Shown here one piece after another: positions 11,795 through 23,605 of a stretch of 64,000 nt of DNA. The stretch is taken from contig NC_086376.1 of assembly GCF_036588685.1 (NCBI RefSeq), positions 57,559,166 through 57,623,165 on the forward strand. The letters are read 5' to 3'. Origin of the DNA: Mytilus trossulus (Eukaryota; Mollusca; Bivalvia; Mytilida; Mytilidae). Under the pieces are notes generated by a model. The model did no database searches. It worked only from the letters and a program-made list of their open reading frames with translations, and was not told the origin of the DNA. The first letter of the stretch is position 1. Each line of letters opens with the position of its first letter. Both the position numbers and the translations under genes were made by a program.

Positions 11795-14757
11795 CTATTC
11801 TAACTCCTTAACTTAGTAATAATACTCCAATAAGTAGTTTGTATGCATTTAACATCCTGGAAAAAATGTTTTGAAAAAAAATAATTTCCATGGTATATTG
11901 ACCCCCCTGCGGTATATTGAACCCCCTACTATAGACCTTAAATTTCAAAAATTCTAGCTATTCAAACTCCTTAACATAGTTATAATATTCCTACAAGTAG
12001 TTTGTATGTATTTAACATACTGGAAAAGATATTTTGAAAATTTAACTTACCCATGGTATTTTGACCCCCCTGCGGTATATTGAACCCCCTACCATAGACT
12101 TTAAATTTTAAAAATTCTTGCAATTCTAACTCCTTAACATAGTTATAATACTTCAATAAGTAGTTTGTATGTATTTAAAATGCTAGAAAAAATGTTTTGA
12201 AAAAAAATAATTTCCATGGTATTTTGACCCCCCTGTGGTATATTAAACCCCCTACTATAGACCTTAAATTTCAAAAAGTCTAGCTATTCAAACTCCTTAA
12301 CATAGTTATAATACTCCTACAAGTAGTTTGTATGCATTTAACATGCTGGAAATGATATTTTGAAAATTTTACTTTGCCATGGTATTTTGACCCCCCTGCG
12401 GTATATTGAACCCCCTACCCTAGACCTTCAATTTCAAAAATTCTAGCTTATATAACTCCTTAACATAGTTATAATATTCCAATAAGTTCTTTGTATGTAT
12501 TTAACATGCTGGAAAAGAAAGTTTGAAAATTTTACTCTGCTATGGTATTTTGACCCCCCTGAGGTATATTGAACCCCCTACTATAGACCTTAAATTTCAA
12601 AAATTCTAGCTATTCTAACTCCTTTTCATATTAATAATACTTCAATAATAAGTTCGTTTGCATTTAACATTCTGGAATAAATGTTTTGAAAAATAATAAT
12701 TTCCATGGTATTTTGACCCCCCTGCGGTATATTGAACCCCCTACTATAGACCTTACATTTCAAAAATTCTAGCTATTCAAACTCCTTAACATAGTTATAA
12801 TACTCCTAAAAGTAGTTTGTATGTATTTAGCAAACTGGAAAAGATATTTTGAAAATTTTACTTTGCCATGGTATTTTGACCCCCCTGCGGTATATTGAAC
12901 CCCCTACCATAGACTTTAAATTTCAAAAATTCTTGCAATTCTAACTCCTTAACATAGTTATGATACTTCAATAAGTAGTTTGTATGTATTTAAAATGCTG
13001 GAAAAAATGTTTTAAAAAAAAATAATTTCCATGGTATTTTGAATCCCCTGTGGTATATTGAACCCCCTACTATAGACCTTAAATTTCAAAAATTCTAGCT
13101 ATTCTAACTCCTTAACATAGTAATGATACTTTAATAAGTAGTTCGTATGCATACAACATTCTGGAAAAAATGTTTTGAAAAATAATAATTTCCATGGTAT
13201 TTTGACCCCCCTGCGGTATATTGAACCCCCTACTATAGACCTTAAATTTCAAAAATTCTAGTTATTCAAACTCCCTTAACATAGTTATAATATTCCTGCA
13301 AGTAGTTTGTATGCATTTGACATACTGGAAAAGATATTTGGAAAATTTTACTAAGCCATGGTATTTTGACCCCCTTGCGGTATATTGAACCCCCTACCAT
13401 AGACTTTAAATTTCAAAAATTCTTGCAATTCTAACTCCTTAACATAGTTATAATACTTCAATAAGTAGTTTGTATGTATCTAAAATGCTAGAAAAAATGT
13501 TTTGAAAAAAAATAAATTTCCATGGTGTTTTGACCCCCCCCCCCCTGCAGTATATTGAACCCCCTACCATAGACCTTTATATTCAAAAATTCTAGCTATT
13601 CTAACTCCTTAACTTAGTAATAATACTCCAATAAGTAGTTTGTATGCATTTAACATCCTGGAAAAAATGTTTTGAAAAAAAATAATTTCCATGGTATATT
13701 GACCCCCCTGCGGTATATTGAACCCCCTACTATAGACCTTAAATTTCAAAAATTCTAGCTATTCAAACTCCTTAACATAGTTACAATATTCCTACAAGTA
13801 GTTTGTATGTATTTAACATACTGGAAAAGATATTTTGAAAATTTTACTTACCCATGGTATTTTGACCCCCCTGCGGTATATTGAACCCCCTACCATAGAC
13901 TTTAAATTTTAAAAATTCTTGCAATTCTAACTCCTTTACATAGTTATAATACTTCAATAAGTAGTTTGTATGTATTTAAAATGCTAGAAAAAATGTTTTG
14001 AAAAAAAATAATTTCCATGGTATTTTGACCCCCCTGTGGTATATTAAACCCCCTACTATAGACCTTAAGGTGGTAGACCTTGGTTAAGGGAAATAACTCT
14101 TAAAATCATCAGTACGTTTGTGTCAGCCATTTTCATAAATACGTTCTAAGCTTCTAGGATACATAGATTATTTTCAATCTGTTTCAGGTAAATGCTTAAA
14201 ATACATTAATAAAACTTGACTTTTACAAACGCATCACTGAATTAAAGAGTTATCTCCCTTGACCAAGGTCTAACCCCTTAAATTTCAAAAAGTCTAGCTA
14301 TTCAAACTCCTTAACATAGTTATAATACTCCTACAAGTAGTTTGTATGCATTTAACATGCTGGAAATGATATTTTGAAAATTTTACTTTGCCATGGTATT
14401 TTGACCCCCCTGCGGTATATTGAACCCCCTACCCTAGACCTTCAATTTCAAAAATTCAAGCTATTCTAACTCCTTAACATAGTAATAACACTCCAAATTG
14501 TAATTTGTATGTATTCAACATGCTGGAAAAGATATTTTGAAAATTTTAATTAGCCATGGTAATTTGACCCCCCTGCGGTATATTGAACCCCCTACTATAG
14601 ACCTTGAATTTCAAAAATCCAAGCTATTCTAACTCCTTCACATAGTTATAATACTACAATAAGTAGTTTATATGTATTTGGCATACTGGAAAAGATATTT
14701 TGCAAAATTTTATATAGCCATGGTATTTTGACCCCCCTGCGGTATATTGAACCCCCT
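11795..14757 (-). repeat. Right satellite arm, inverted monomers with higher-order repeat
   Basis: About eighteen monomers with the complement of the left-arm motif (CCATGGTATTTTGACCCCC then GCGGTATATTGAACCCCC). Spacing is 162-165 bp. The block starting at 11796 is repeated almost unchanged from 13597, an offset of about 1801 bp or eleven monomers. This is a higher-order duplication. A nested MITE sits at 14069-14277. Confidence 0.9.
14069..14277. mobile_element. 209-bp TTAA MITE nested in the satellite
   Basis: Starts GGTGGTAGACCTTGGTTAAG and ends with an imperfect complement, CTTGACCAAGGTCTAACCCC, as part of inverted repeats of about 30 bp. TTAA flanks both sides (14065-14068, 14278-14281). 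Removing one TTAA and the insert restores the monomer phrase GACCTTAAATTTC seen uninterrupted at 12258. Confidence 0.92.
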
Positions 14758-15003
14758 ATTCATTGCTACTCATAACCTCTAATAAAAAAAATAAAAGCCA
14801 ATAAATTGTTAACTAGATTATCTGCAATACTATTTCTTAAAAACAGGGGGGTTCAATATACCGCAGGGGGGTTCAAAATACCATATGTGAAAAATGACCC
14901 CGGGGTCAAAATACCATGCGGTATAATGACCCCGGGGTCATTTTACCGCATGGTATTTTGACCCCGGGTTCAATTTTTAGGGGGTTCAAAATACCATATG
15001 ACA
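14758..15003. repeat. Right terminal segment of the 5.1-kb element
   Basis: Unique spacer, then short palindromic units combining GACCCCGGGGTC and ACCATGCGGTA. It mirrors the left end at 9870-10010. A frame opening at 14916 runs from here into the flanking repeat and is not a gene. Confidence 0.7.
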
Positions 15004-15007
15004 CCGG

Positions 15008-16136
15008 TTGTCCCATTCATCTGAAAATTTCAGGACAGATAGATCTTGACCTGATAAACAATTTTACCCCATGTCAGATTTGCTCTAAATGCTTTGGTGT
15101 GAGTTATTAGCCAAACACTGCATTTTACCACTATGTTCTGTTTTTAGTCATGGCGGCCATCTTGGTTGGTTGGCCGGGTAACCGGACACATTTTTTTAAA
15201 CTAGATACCCCAATGATGATTGTGGCCAAGTTGTTTCAAAGGAGAAGATTATAAAAGATTACTAAGATTTACGAGAAAGGGTTAAACATTGACTATAAAG
15301 GGCAATAACTGCTAAAGGGGTCAACTGACCATTTCGGTCATGTTGACCTATTTGTAAATCTTACTTTGCTGAATATTATTGCAGTTAACAGTTTATCTCT
15401 ATCTATAATAATATTCAAGATAATAACCAAAAACAGCAAAATTTCCTTAAAATTACCAATTCAGGGGCAGCAACCCAACAACGGGTTGTCCGATTCATCT
15501 GAAAATTTCAGGGCAGGTAGATCTTGACCTGATAACAATTTTACCCCGGTCAGATTTGCTCTAAATGCTTTGGTGTTTGAGTTATAAGCCAAAAACTGTA
15601 TTTTACCCCTTTGTTATATTTTTCGCCATGGCGGCCATCTTGTTTGGTTGGCCGAGTCATCGGACACGTTTTTTAAACAAGATACCCCAATGATGATTGT
15701 GGCCAAGTGTGGTTTAATTTGGCCAAGTAGTTCCAAAGGAGAAGATTTTTCTAAAAGATAACTAAGATTTACAAAAAATGGTTAAAAATTGACTATAAAG
15801 GGCAATAACTCGTAAAGGGGTCAACTGACCATTTCGGTCATGTTGACTTATTTGTAAATCTTACTTTGCTGAACATTATTGCAGTTCACAGTTTTTTTCT
15901 ATCTATAATATAAATATTCAAGATAACCCAAAACAGCAAAATTTTCTTAAAATTACCAATTCAGTTGCAGCAACCCAACAACGGGTTGTCTGATCCATCT
16001 AAAAATTTTAGGGCAGATAGATCTTGACATGATAAACAATTTCTGTCAGATTTGCTCTAAATGCGTTGATTTTTTAGTTATAAGCCAAAAACTGCATTTT
16101 ACCCCTATGTTCTATTTTTAGCCATGGCGGTCATCT
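15008..16136 (-). repeat. Helitron-like repeat, minus copy, right part
   Basis: Continues the interrupted repeat with at least two more ~500-bp units (ATGGCGGCCATCTTG near 15149 and 15628). It breaks off inside a unit at about 16136, where the 170-bp satellite begins. Confidence 0.85.
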
Positions 16137-18003
16137 ATTATGCGAATAAGTAATGGATATGACACAGGGTATTATCCGAGCGCTGGAACGCCTACATACG
16201 CGCTAATATGGCACGCCGTTATTATAGTTTTTCAATTTCGAGATATCTTATTTAGTTAAAAAAGATATCTTTTAAACTAATTGAGATATCTTAATATCAA
16301 AATGAGATATCTTATACATTAATTGAGATATCTGATTTATTAAATAAGATATCTTATATATTAAATAAGATATCTTATATATTAAATAAGATATCTTATA
16401 TATTAAATAAAATATCTTATATATTAAATAAGATATCTTATTAAAATGTTTATAAAAATTTCTTATTGAATATATTAGATATCTTTTATATAGTTAATAA
16501 TAGAGATATCTTTTTTACTTAATAAGATATCTCCATAAGTTAATAAAATATCTCTATTAGTTTATAAGATATCTCTATTAATTAATAAAATATCTCTATT
16601 AATTAATAAGATATCTCTATAAGTTTATAAGATATCTCTATTAATTAATAAGATATCTTATAAAGTATGTATTTAAAAGATATCTTAATAAAGAAGTAAG
16701 ATATCTTATATACTTTATAAGATATCTTATAAACTTAATAAGATATCTTATAAACTTAATAAGATATCTTATAAACTTAATAAGATATCTTATAAACTTA
16801 ATAAGATATCTTATTAATTAATAGAGATATCTTATTAACTTATAGAGATATCTTATAAACTAATAGAGATATCTGATAAACTTTTAAAGATATCTTATTA
16901 ACTTATAGAGATATATTATAAACTAATAGATATATCTTAAAAACTAATAGAGATATCTTATAAACTTTTAGAGATATCTTATTAACTTATAGAGATATCT
17001 TATTTAACTGGTTATAAAGATATCTTATTTAATTGGTTATAAAGATATCTTATTTAATATATAAGATATCTCCATAAGTTAATAAGATATCTCTATTAGT
17101 TTATAAGATATCTCAGTTAATTAATAAGATATCTCTATTTATTAATAAGATATCTTATTAATTAATAGAGATATCTTATAAACTTATAGAGATATCTTAT
17201 TTACTTTCAAATTAAATAAGATATCTTATAAAAATTAAAGATATCTTAATACTTAATAAGATATCTTGTTAAATAAATAAGATATCTGTTAAATAAACAA
17301 GATATCTTCAAATTTGAATAAATATTAAAACGGCGTGCCATACGCTAATAGGGTTATTTCATCTCTAAGAACAAAGTGTTACCATCAGTGACATGAACAC
17401 AATTGAAAATCCTTTTCTAAAAGGTGCAACGTTTAACAAACGTATTATAAGCGAATAAGGAACGAATAAGTAACAGTGTATTATCGGAGCGCTTGAACGG
17501 GTACATACGCGCTAATAGGGTTATTTCATCACTAAGAACACATTATTACCACCAGAGACATGAACACAATTGAAAAACGATTTATTTCAAGGTGCAACGT
17601 AAAACAAAACTATTATAAAGGAATAAGTAACGAATAAGTAACAGGGTATTAACCGAGCGCTTGAACGGGTACATACGCGCTAATATGGGTTATTTCATCT
17701 CTAAGAACACATTGTTACCACCAGAGACATGAACACAATTGAAAAACGATTTATTTTCTAAAAGGTGCAACGTATACCACGCTTATTAAAAGCTAATAAG
17801 GAACGAAAAAGTAACAGGATATTAACCGAGCGCTGGAACGTGTACATACGCGCTAATTAGGTTATTTCATCTCTAAGAACACATTGTTACCACCAGAGAC
17901 ATGAACACAAAATCCTTTTCTAAAAAGTGCAACGTATAACAAACGTATTTTAAGCGAATAAGGAACGAATAAGTAACAGGGTATTATCCGAGCTGTTAAC
18001 TGT
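16137..18003. repeat. 170-bp satellite, about five partial or full units
   Basis: The unit contains GGTATTATCCGAGCGCTGGAACG, ACATACGCGCTAATAGGGTT and ACCAGAGACATGAACACAA. GGGTTATTTCATC occurs at 17351, 17518, 17687 and about 17859, so the period is 167-172 bp. It is richer in CG dinucleotides than the surroundings. The first unit is split by the GATATC element. Confidence 0.9.
16207..17342. mobile_element. 1.14-kb TIR element made of GATATC palindromes
   Basis: The ends are TATGGCACGCCGTT (16207) and its exact complement ending at 17342. CGCTAA stands on both sides (16201-16206, 17343-17348), a likely 6-bp target duplication extendable to about 8 bp. Inside are dozens of AAGATATCTT or GAGATATCTC palindromes every ~20-25 bp, separated by AT-only spacers such as ATAAACTTAAT. 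No reading frame is present. Confidence 0.88.
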
Positions 18004-18827
18004 TATTGAAAATTGGAATGTTAGCATTTTTTTTTACACTTAATATTCGATATAAATTGAAGATCATTGGACATTGGGGTCTACCACTACTAGTATGTTT
18101 GTCCCGTATTCAGAGGATTCCATTAACGATATACCCATCACAGAAGTGAGGTCCAGGACAATTCAAGTATATCTTATGATTATCCTTTGTAATAAATTCC
18201 ATTTTTTTAAGAAATGTGTAATTAGAACTATCTTAATAATTTTTTAAACAAAAATTTTCCTTGTTTTCCGTAAGAACATATTAAATTAAAACAATTCTTA
18301 ATATGACAAAAAGGAAAACATATGGCAAGGAATATCTGACTAAGTCCTAACAACCACTTAAACTTTTATATAATATGGTACATAGACTCAGCTCTGTGAT
18401 TCTTTTCAAAGCAGAACCAAATGCATTGTACAATAAAAGTTCCAACCATGTACCTGGGTCCGAAGCTGCCCATAACTCATTACAAACAAAGATTTATTTC
18501 GTTTCAAGCCATTGTTACCCTACTAAACTATGTATTCTACTTACTAGTACACTTGAAACAATCAAAAACCTGATAAAAATTTTTTCAAATAAGGCCTTTG
18601 AAAATAGTGGAATAAATTGCTATTGAAGTGTCAAAATTCGTTCGAATTACGTGATAAATTGCATGCTTATAAATAGTGCTTTTGATTTTTCCACCCTTTA
18701 TACCAATTTGCCTCATAGTCTTTAATATTAAGAAAAATTCACACACCTCATTAAATGGTCATTTAGAAAAAGTCAGAATATTCAAACTCTTTTAGGTCAT
18801 TTTTTAATTAGCAACAAAGGGAGCTTC
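18004..18827. other. Non-repetitive AT-rich stretch
   Basis: No gene or named repeat recognised. An 83-codon frame at 18375-18626 has no splice context and an AT-driven composition, so I do not call it. Confidence 0.4.
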
Positions 18828-19337
18828 AGTCAATATATATAAACAATACACCAACGTTTCATGAGAACTGCTGAAAGCATTTTTGAAATATCTTTGAAAA
18901 CTAAAAAAAAATACCACCTTTTTCTAATGAATAAAATCCCTTAACTAAATAACATAAAATCTAAAATTAATAAAAATCAAGGGAGTTCACAACAATAGAT
19001 ATAAACATTTCAGCAAAGTTTCATGCCGAGAACTGCTGAAAACATTTTTGTGTTAATGTCTGAAAACTGGAGAATCCCCCCTTTTTAATTAATAAAACCC
19101 GTTAACTCGGAAACGTAAAATTTAAATTTATAAAAATTGAAAGTGACCTCATGTTAATAGATGAATAGATATAAACAGTTCACCGAAATTCCTTGCTTTG
19201 TGAAAGCATTTTTGAAATATTAATATCAGAAAACTGAAAAAAAAGGACACCAATTTTATTGAATAACTCATTACCCAGAAATTTATATAAAAAACAAAAA
19301 GGGAGCTCACGTCAATAGATATAAACAATTCCCAAAG
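18828..19337. repeat. Diverged ~165-bp tandem repeat
   Basis: Phrases such as GGGAGTTCACAACAATAG, ATAGATATAAACA-TTCA and GAACTGCTGAAA-CATTTTTG recur in three to four decayed units starting near 18828, 18981, 19140 and 19300. Its reverse complement family occurs at 54600-55130. The last unit is split by a MITE. Confidence 0.75.
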
Positions 19338-19959
19338 TTAAGGGCATACGATACAGCTACAGTGAAGGTAATGACGTTGCTAACGTAATATTTTATTTTC
19401 GCGACGTCAAACTGTGGAAAAGATGCATTTTTCGACTGAATTTTATCATTCAAACTAATTTAATTTGAAAACAAGTTCATGGACCCCTATTTTTCAAAAC
19501 AGCAATTTGTTTCATTTTGCAGGGAGATTATGTGACCCAAATTGTATAAAACTGTAAATAGAGGATTTTTTTTTTAATTTTGATAAACATGCAGCAAAAA
19601 ATAACGTATTTTCCTCAATTCATGAACATTTGATAAATACGAGTTATTTCTGTATAAAAATAAATGCACATTTTTTTAGAATACTTATTAAATACAAAAA
19701 TTACCGATTATTTCACAAAAAACAATTTGTGTTTATCTTTTATATCAAAAAAGTTATGTCTTTCTTTTGAAAATGAAATTACGGAAATCTGAATTTTGAG
19801 CAAATAGTATACAAAATTTCGACCTCATTTTACTCAAAAAGTAGCACATGAAGGTATATTTTTTATGACATATTTGATTTAATCGGGCTAAAAATAGCCT
19901 AAATGCAAATTTTCACGAACTTGTAAATACAGGATCAAAACTGTATCGTATGCACTTGA
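19338..19959. mobile_element. TTAA-type MITE, ~620 bp
   Basis: Starts TTAAGGGCATACGATACAG and ends CTGTATCGTATGCACTTGA. The inverted repeats match at 17 of 19 bases. The left border TTAA is intact and the right has decayed to TTGA. It interrupts the diverged tandem repeat. No frame. Confidence 0.72.
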
Positions 19960-20569
19960 TGCAAATTGGTTAAAGAGTTTTTGACTTGACATGTTGACAA
20001 CAGACGGACAACAGTATACCATTATACACTGTACGTTCCATAAACGAGTATATATTTATATTAAATATTATAATATATTGAGTGTTAATTTAAACACATT
20101 CTAGATACATAAATTAATAATAAAAAACATAGTCATAGAAAATGGAATGCATTACAAAGGATTTTATCCGTAATTAGAAATACTGATTTGTCAAAGACCG
20201 AATTATTTTAGTATTTCATTTACTGTTATCTGTTTTTGTCCATTTTAATTCCTTGTTATCTGTTATGAGCCAAATCAATTTTCTGTTTTGCTGGTATTGG
20301 GGACCCCTTGCCCCCCCCCCCCTTTTAAATTTGCAGCTGCTACTCTGTGGAACAGGGAACAGCCTACCTGACCATTTCAGGACTAAAAACAGTTTTTTCT
20401 CAATTTAAGAGCCTTACAATACAGTCTTGGAATGGTTAGAAAACTAATTGATACTGATGGGAAAAAATATCCTTATTTTCTAGTGTCTTTGCACCTAAAA
20501 ATCACAAAAAAGAAGAAGTTGGCGTATCTTTTTGATACGGCTTTAGACATGTCAAAACTCTAGATTTTC
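19960..20569. other. Mostly unassigned, with a C tract
   Basis: The first ~80 bp continue the interrupted tandem repeat (GACAACAGACGGACAACAG). A run of at least 13 C lies near 20311. No gene is seen. Confidence 0.45.
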
Positions 20570-20702
20570 TGACGTCAGAATATATTAGCATAGTAATTTC
20601 CAAAACACAAGGCCAATATGGCCTTGAAAAACTGACCAATCGACTCAATGAACTACAATGCATTGTGGGCTACTACGAGTAAACTACTACGTAAAACACG
20701 TG
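20570..20702. promoter_or_regulatory. Cluster of promoter-type motifs
   Basis: Within 133 bp there are a palindromic CRE site TGACGTCA (20570), two CCAAT boxes (20613, 20636), ACTACAATGCATTGTGGGC (20652) and an E-box CACGTG (20697). A hairpin AAGGCC-AATAT-GGCCTT also lies here. Such clusters are typical of animal promoters, but no exon is identified beside it and it could be part of a repeat. Confidence 0.3.
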
Positions 20703-20835
20703 GAATTAGTTGGAAAACAGTCAACTAATATATTGTCTGGGACTCTCATTTCCAAAGTTTTTATTCTGCAAATAAATTTAATGTAAAATATATAACGTAA
20801 TCTTCAATTTGCATGCTCAGATTAAAAAAATATTG

Positions 20836-22437
20836 TTTATTGGCTTCACAATTCGACTTTCTTTTTCGCCTTGCAAAAGTAGTTGAATCGGTTTTGTGCA
20901 GTGTTATGAATTGAACCTGCATTAATTTCACGACATGACACAGTGAAATATCCAATGAAGTGACCACTGTACAGTAAGACAATCATTTGAGCTCTTTTAA
21001 ACCTGTATAATGTCATTCCAAAATCATTTCTGCCTAGAAAAACACGAAAACTTTCATTGAAACACTTCTTTCTGTACTGAATGTGTATTTTATTTTATCA
21101 GGACCTGAACTAATAGTAAGAACATATTTATTGGCTTCACAATTCGACTTTCTTTTTCGCCTTGCAAAAGTACATGTAGTTGAGCCGGTTTTGTGCAGTG
21201 TTCAGGGGCGGATTTAGGCGGGGGCGTGGCGGGCGTGCGCCCCCCCTAAAATTTGCAAAGCATGGGTTTACTCCAACAGATTTAAGAATCAGAAGATACC
21301 ATTACATCTTTTTTAACATTCAAAGTATATAAAACAGTCAGTTCAACAGAATCAACGTGATTACTAATCAACTGACCTACGCTTTATTAAATTTAAAGTT
21401 CTATAAATTGTTTCAAAGGAAAGTGTTAATGCGGAGCTGCGTTTGATGACAACTATAATAGTTTTTTTTTAGAAGTTATGTTGCATTGTATTTCCGGTTT
21501 TTATAATAAATTTCTTTGATAATCGAAGTTCCAAAACATCCCTTACTCACTTTCACAATGTCATCATGACACGGTCAAGAAACTATCGGCAGATGAGATT
21601 CTTTCATAATATCCGACCGTTATGGAAGATAGAAATACTGTTTCAAGCGAAAGGTTAGTTTATTAATTTGTATCTCTGTGTCTATATTTGTTTCTCACTT
21701 GCAAACCTCAATATTTAGCCGAATTCTGTACCAAATTACATGCTTGGAATCCCGAGAAAATAAAGAAAACTGCGTAAATGCATCTCATTCTGATTTTAGT
21801 TGTTTTGTTGCGACACAGTAAAGTCTGGCACAACCTCCAAAAATTAAAAAAGTAAAAAAAACAGATATTATGAAAGGACAATTAAAAATCGCTGGTAAAA
21901 GTAGAAATTTTCGTTTGCAAAATATATTGGTCAGGTTTGCAGTTGTGATCTGTCTCGTCTCACTTTGCGTCCGTCTGAACGCCCGTCTATCTGTAGATTG
22001 TTGTCAGGTGTGGATTAAGGCGGTTTCAACTTGAAACTTTAATTTTTCGATCATTTTACCACACAATAGTTTGAGATATTTACATTTCAACCATTTGGAA
22101 GAATATTTCAATAATTTTACCTAAAAATAACTCCAAAAATTTTTCGCCTCGCTCCGCTCGGCGAAAATAAAAATTTTGCGCCCCCCCCTAACTGGAAATC
22201 CTGGATCCGCCCCTGGTGTTATGAATTGAACCTGCATTAATTTCACGACATGACACAGTGAAATATCCAATGAAGTGACCACTGTCCAGTAAGCTCTTTT
22301 TAACCTGTATAATGTCATTCCAATATCATTTCTGCCTAGAAAAACACGAAAACTTTCATTGAAACACTTCTTTCTGTACTGAATGTGTATTTTTTTTATC
22401 AGGACCTGAACTAATAGTTAGAACATCATAGTATTCA
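20836..22437. repeat. Direct duplication of a ~291-bp unit
   Basis: TTATTGGCTTCACAATTCG begins copies at about 20836 and 21127. Both run to GACCTGAACTAATAGT. The second is split by the 1013-bp element at 21203-22215 and resumes cleanly at GTGTTATGAATTG. Frames at 20761-20982 and 22121-22318 lie on this repeat and its insert. Confidence 0.88.
21203..22215. mobile_element. 1013-bp TIR element, 5-bp target duplication
   Basis: Ends are CAGGGGCGGATTTAGG and CCTGGATCCGCCCCTG, inverted at 14 of 16 bases. GTGTT flanks both sides (21198-21202, 22216-22220). The uninterrupted site is visible in the first copy of the host duplication, so this duplication is certain. The CAGGGGCGG terminus and 5-bp site resemble hAT-type elements (inference). 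No transposase frame. Confidence 0.92.
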
Positions 22438-22467
22438 GTATGCTAAAAATAAGTGTTAATAAAGCGG

Positions 22468-22616
22468 CAGGGGCGGATCCAGCCATTTTAAAAAGGGGGG
22501 TCCTAACCCTGGACAAAAGGGAGGGGGTTCCAACTACATGTCCTTAACCAAATGAACTAATCATCCAAAAAAAGGGGGTCCATCCCCTGGAACCCCGCCC
22601 CCTGGATCCGCCACTG
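22468..22616. mobile_element. 149-bp MITE of the same TIR family
   Basis: Starts CAGGGGCGGATCCAGCC and ends CCTGGATCCGCCACTG, with AGCGG on each side (22463-22467, 22617-22621). The same terminus and 5-bp target length as the 1013-bp element only 250 bp away suggest mobilisation by one transposase. Confidence 0.9.
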
Positions 22617-23051
22617 AGCGGGTACGGTATATAGCTCAATACATTTTTTATAGTTTCATCCATCGATAATACCCGTTTTTGCTAATTTTATCACAAAATA
22701 TACCTTAGAGGTTTCTTATCGTTCGGCTGCAGTCCTTTTGACATAAGTAAAATATCTCCAATATTAAAAGTCTCTGGATCATAGTGAGTGCCATATTACC
22801 TTATTTTTCTTCTTCTTAAACTTGCTTTGTATATAGAAAAAAGAAGATGAGGCATGAGTGCCAAATGAGACATCTTTCCAACAAAGACATAATTTAGTTA
22901 AGTAAGCAGTCATAGGTTAAGTGCTGAAAAGTAAGCTATTAATGCATGACCCTAAAATGACTTGTGTAAAACAATCCAAACAAAAACGGCACAATTAAAT
23001 ATATAAAAGGAGAAGAAATCTATCCCATAAAAAAATAATATTGTATAGGAG
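22617..23051. other. Unassigned, with a decayed mussel repeat
   Basis: AAGAAGATGAGGCATGAGTG and CAAATGAGACATCTTTCCAA near 22842-22885 are a decayed copy of the mussel repeat family. Nothing else is seen. Confidence 0.5.
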
Positions 23052-23315
23052 CCTGTATTTCAGTGGTTGTCGTTTGTTTATGTGTTACATATTTGTTTTT
23101 CGTTCATTTTTTTTTATATAATTAAGGCCGTTAGTTTTCTCGTTTGAAATGTTTTACATTTTCATATCGGGGCCTTTTATAGCAGACTATGCTATATGTG
23201 CTTTGCTCATTGTTGAAGGCCGTACGGTGGTCTATAAATGTTAATTTCTGTGTCATTTTGGTCTCTTGTGGACAGCTGTCTCATTGGCAATCATACCACA
23301 TCTTCTATTTTTATT
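23052..23315 (-). repeat. Mussel interspersed repeat, near full length
   Basis: Runs from GAGCCTGTATTTCAGTGG through GGGGCCTTTTATAGCAGAC and GTTGAAGGCCGTACGGTGG to GGCAATCATACCACATCTTC. A matching full copy is at 60384-60655, and reverse or truncated copies are at 31437, 40441, 46920, 55136, 58178, 58333 and 59040. Confidence 0.9.
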
Positions 23316-23357
23316 ATAGATCCAACGCTGCAATTTTCACCTTTTCCACCTTGTCGC

Positions 23358-23605
23358 ACATACATATGGATAAAATCATTACAGCTTATTTCCTAATGCA
23401 TGTAGAGCAAAACTTTGGTTAGCTTGCTTGCTTTATTTGTATATTGTACAAAATATAAAATATACAAGTTAAACTATGCCTATATATTGTTTAAAGATGT
23501 CAATCTTATTTTCAAAGCTTGTATATAAACAACTATACAAACAAAACAAGCAAGCCAACCAAAGTTTTACTTTGCAGGTAAAAGAAATCAGCTGTAATGA
23601 TTTTA
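23358..23605. mobile_element. Foldback element, copy 1
   Basis: The left arm (AAAATCATTACAGCTTATTTCC, AAACTTTGGTTAGCTTGC) is answered by an inverted right arm (GCAAGCCAACCAAAGTTT, ATCAGCTGTAATGATTTT) about 100 bp later. The arms are 60-70 bp. A second copy is at 24895-25135. Confidence 0.78.

Larger units (their letters stand above)
9870..15003. mobile_element. 5.1-kb TIR element built of opposed satellite arms
   Basis: The ends are inverted copies of TGTCATATGGTATTTTGAAC (9870) and its complement finishing at 15003. Host repeat on each side joins as AACAA-CCGG-TTGTCC, with CCGG present at both borders (9866-9869, 15004-15007), so a 4-bp target duplication is likely. Because the host site CAACCGGTTG is itself palindromic, the exact border is ambiguous by a few bases. 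Inside are about 27 monomers of a ~163-bp satellite in two arms of opposite orientation meeting at 11794/11795. No protein frame is present. The superfamily was not recognised. Confidence 0.82.
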
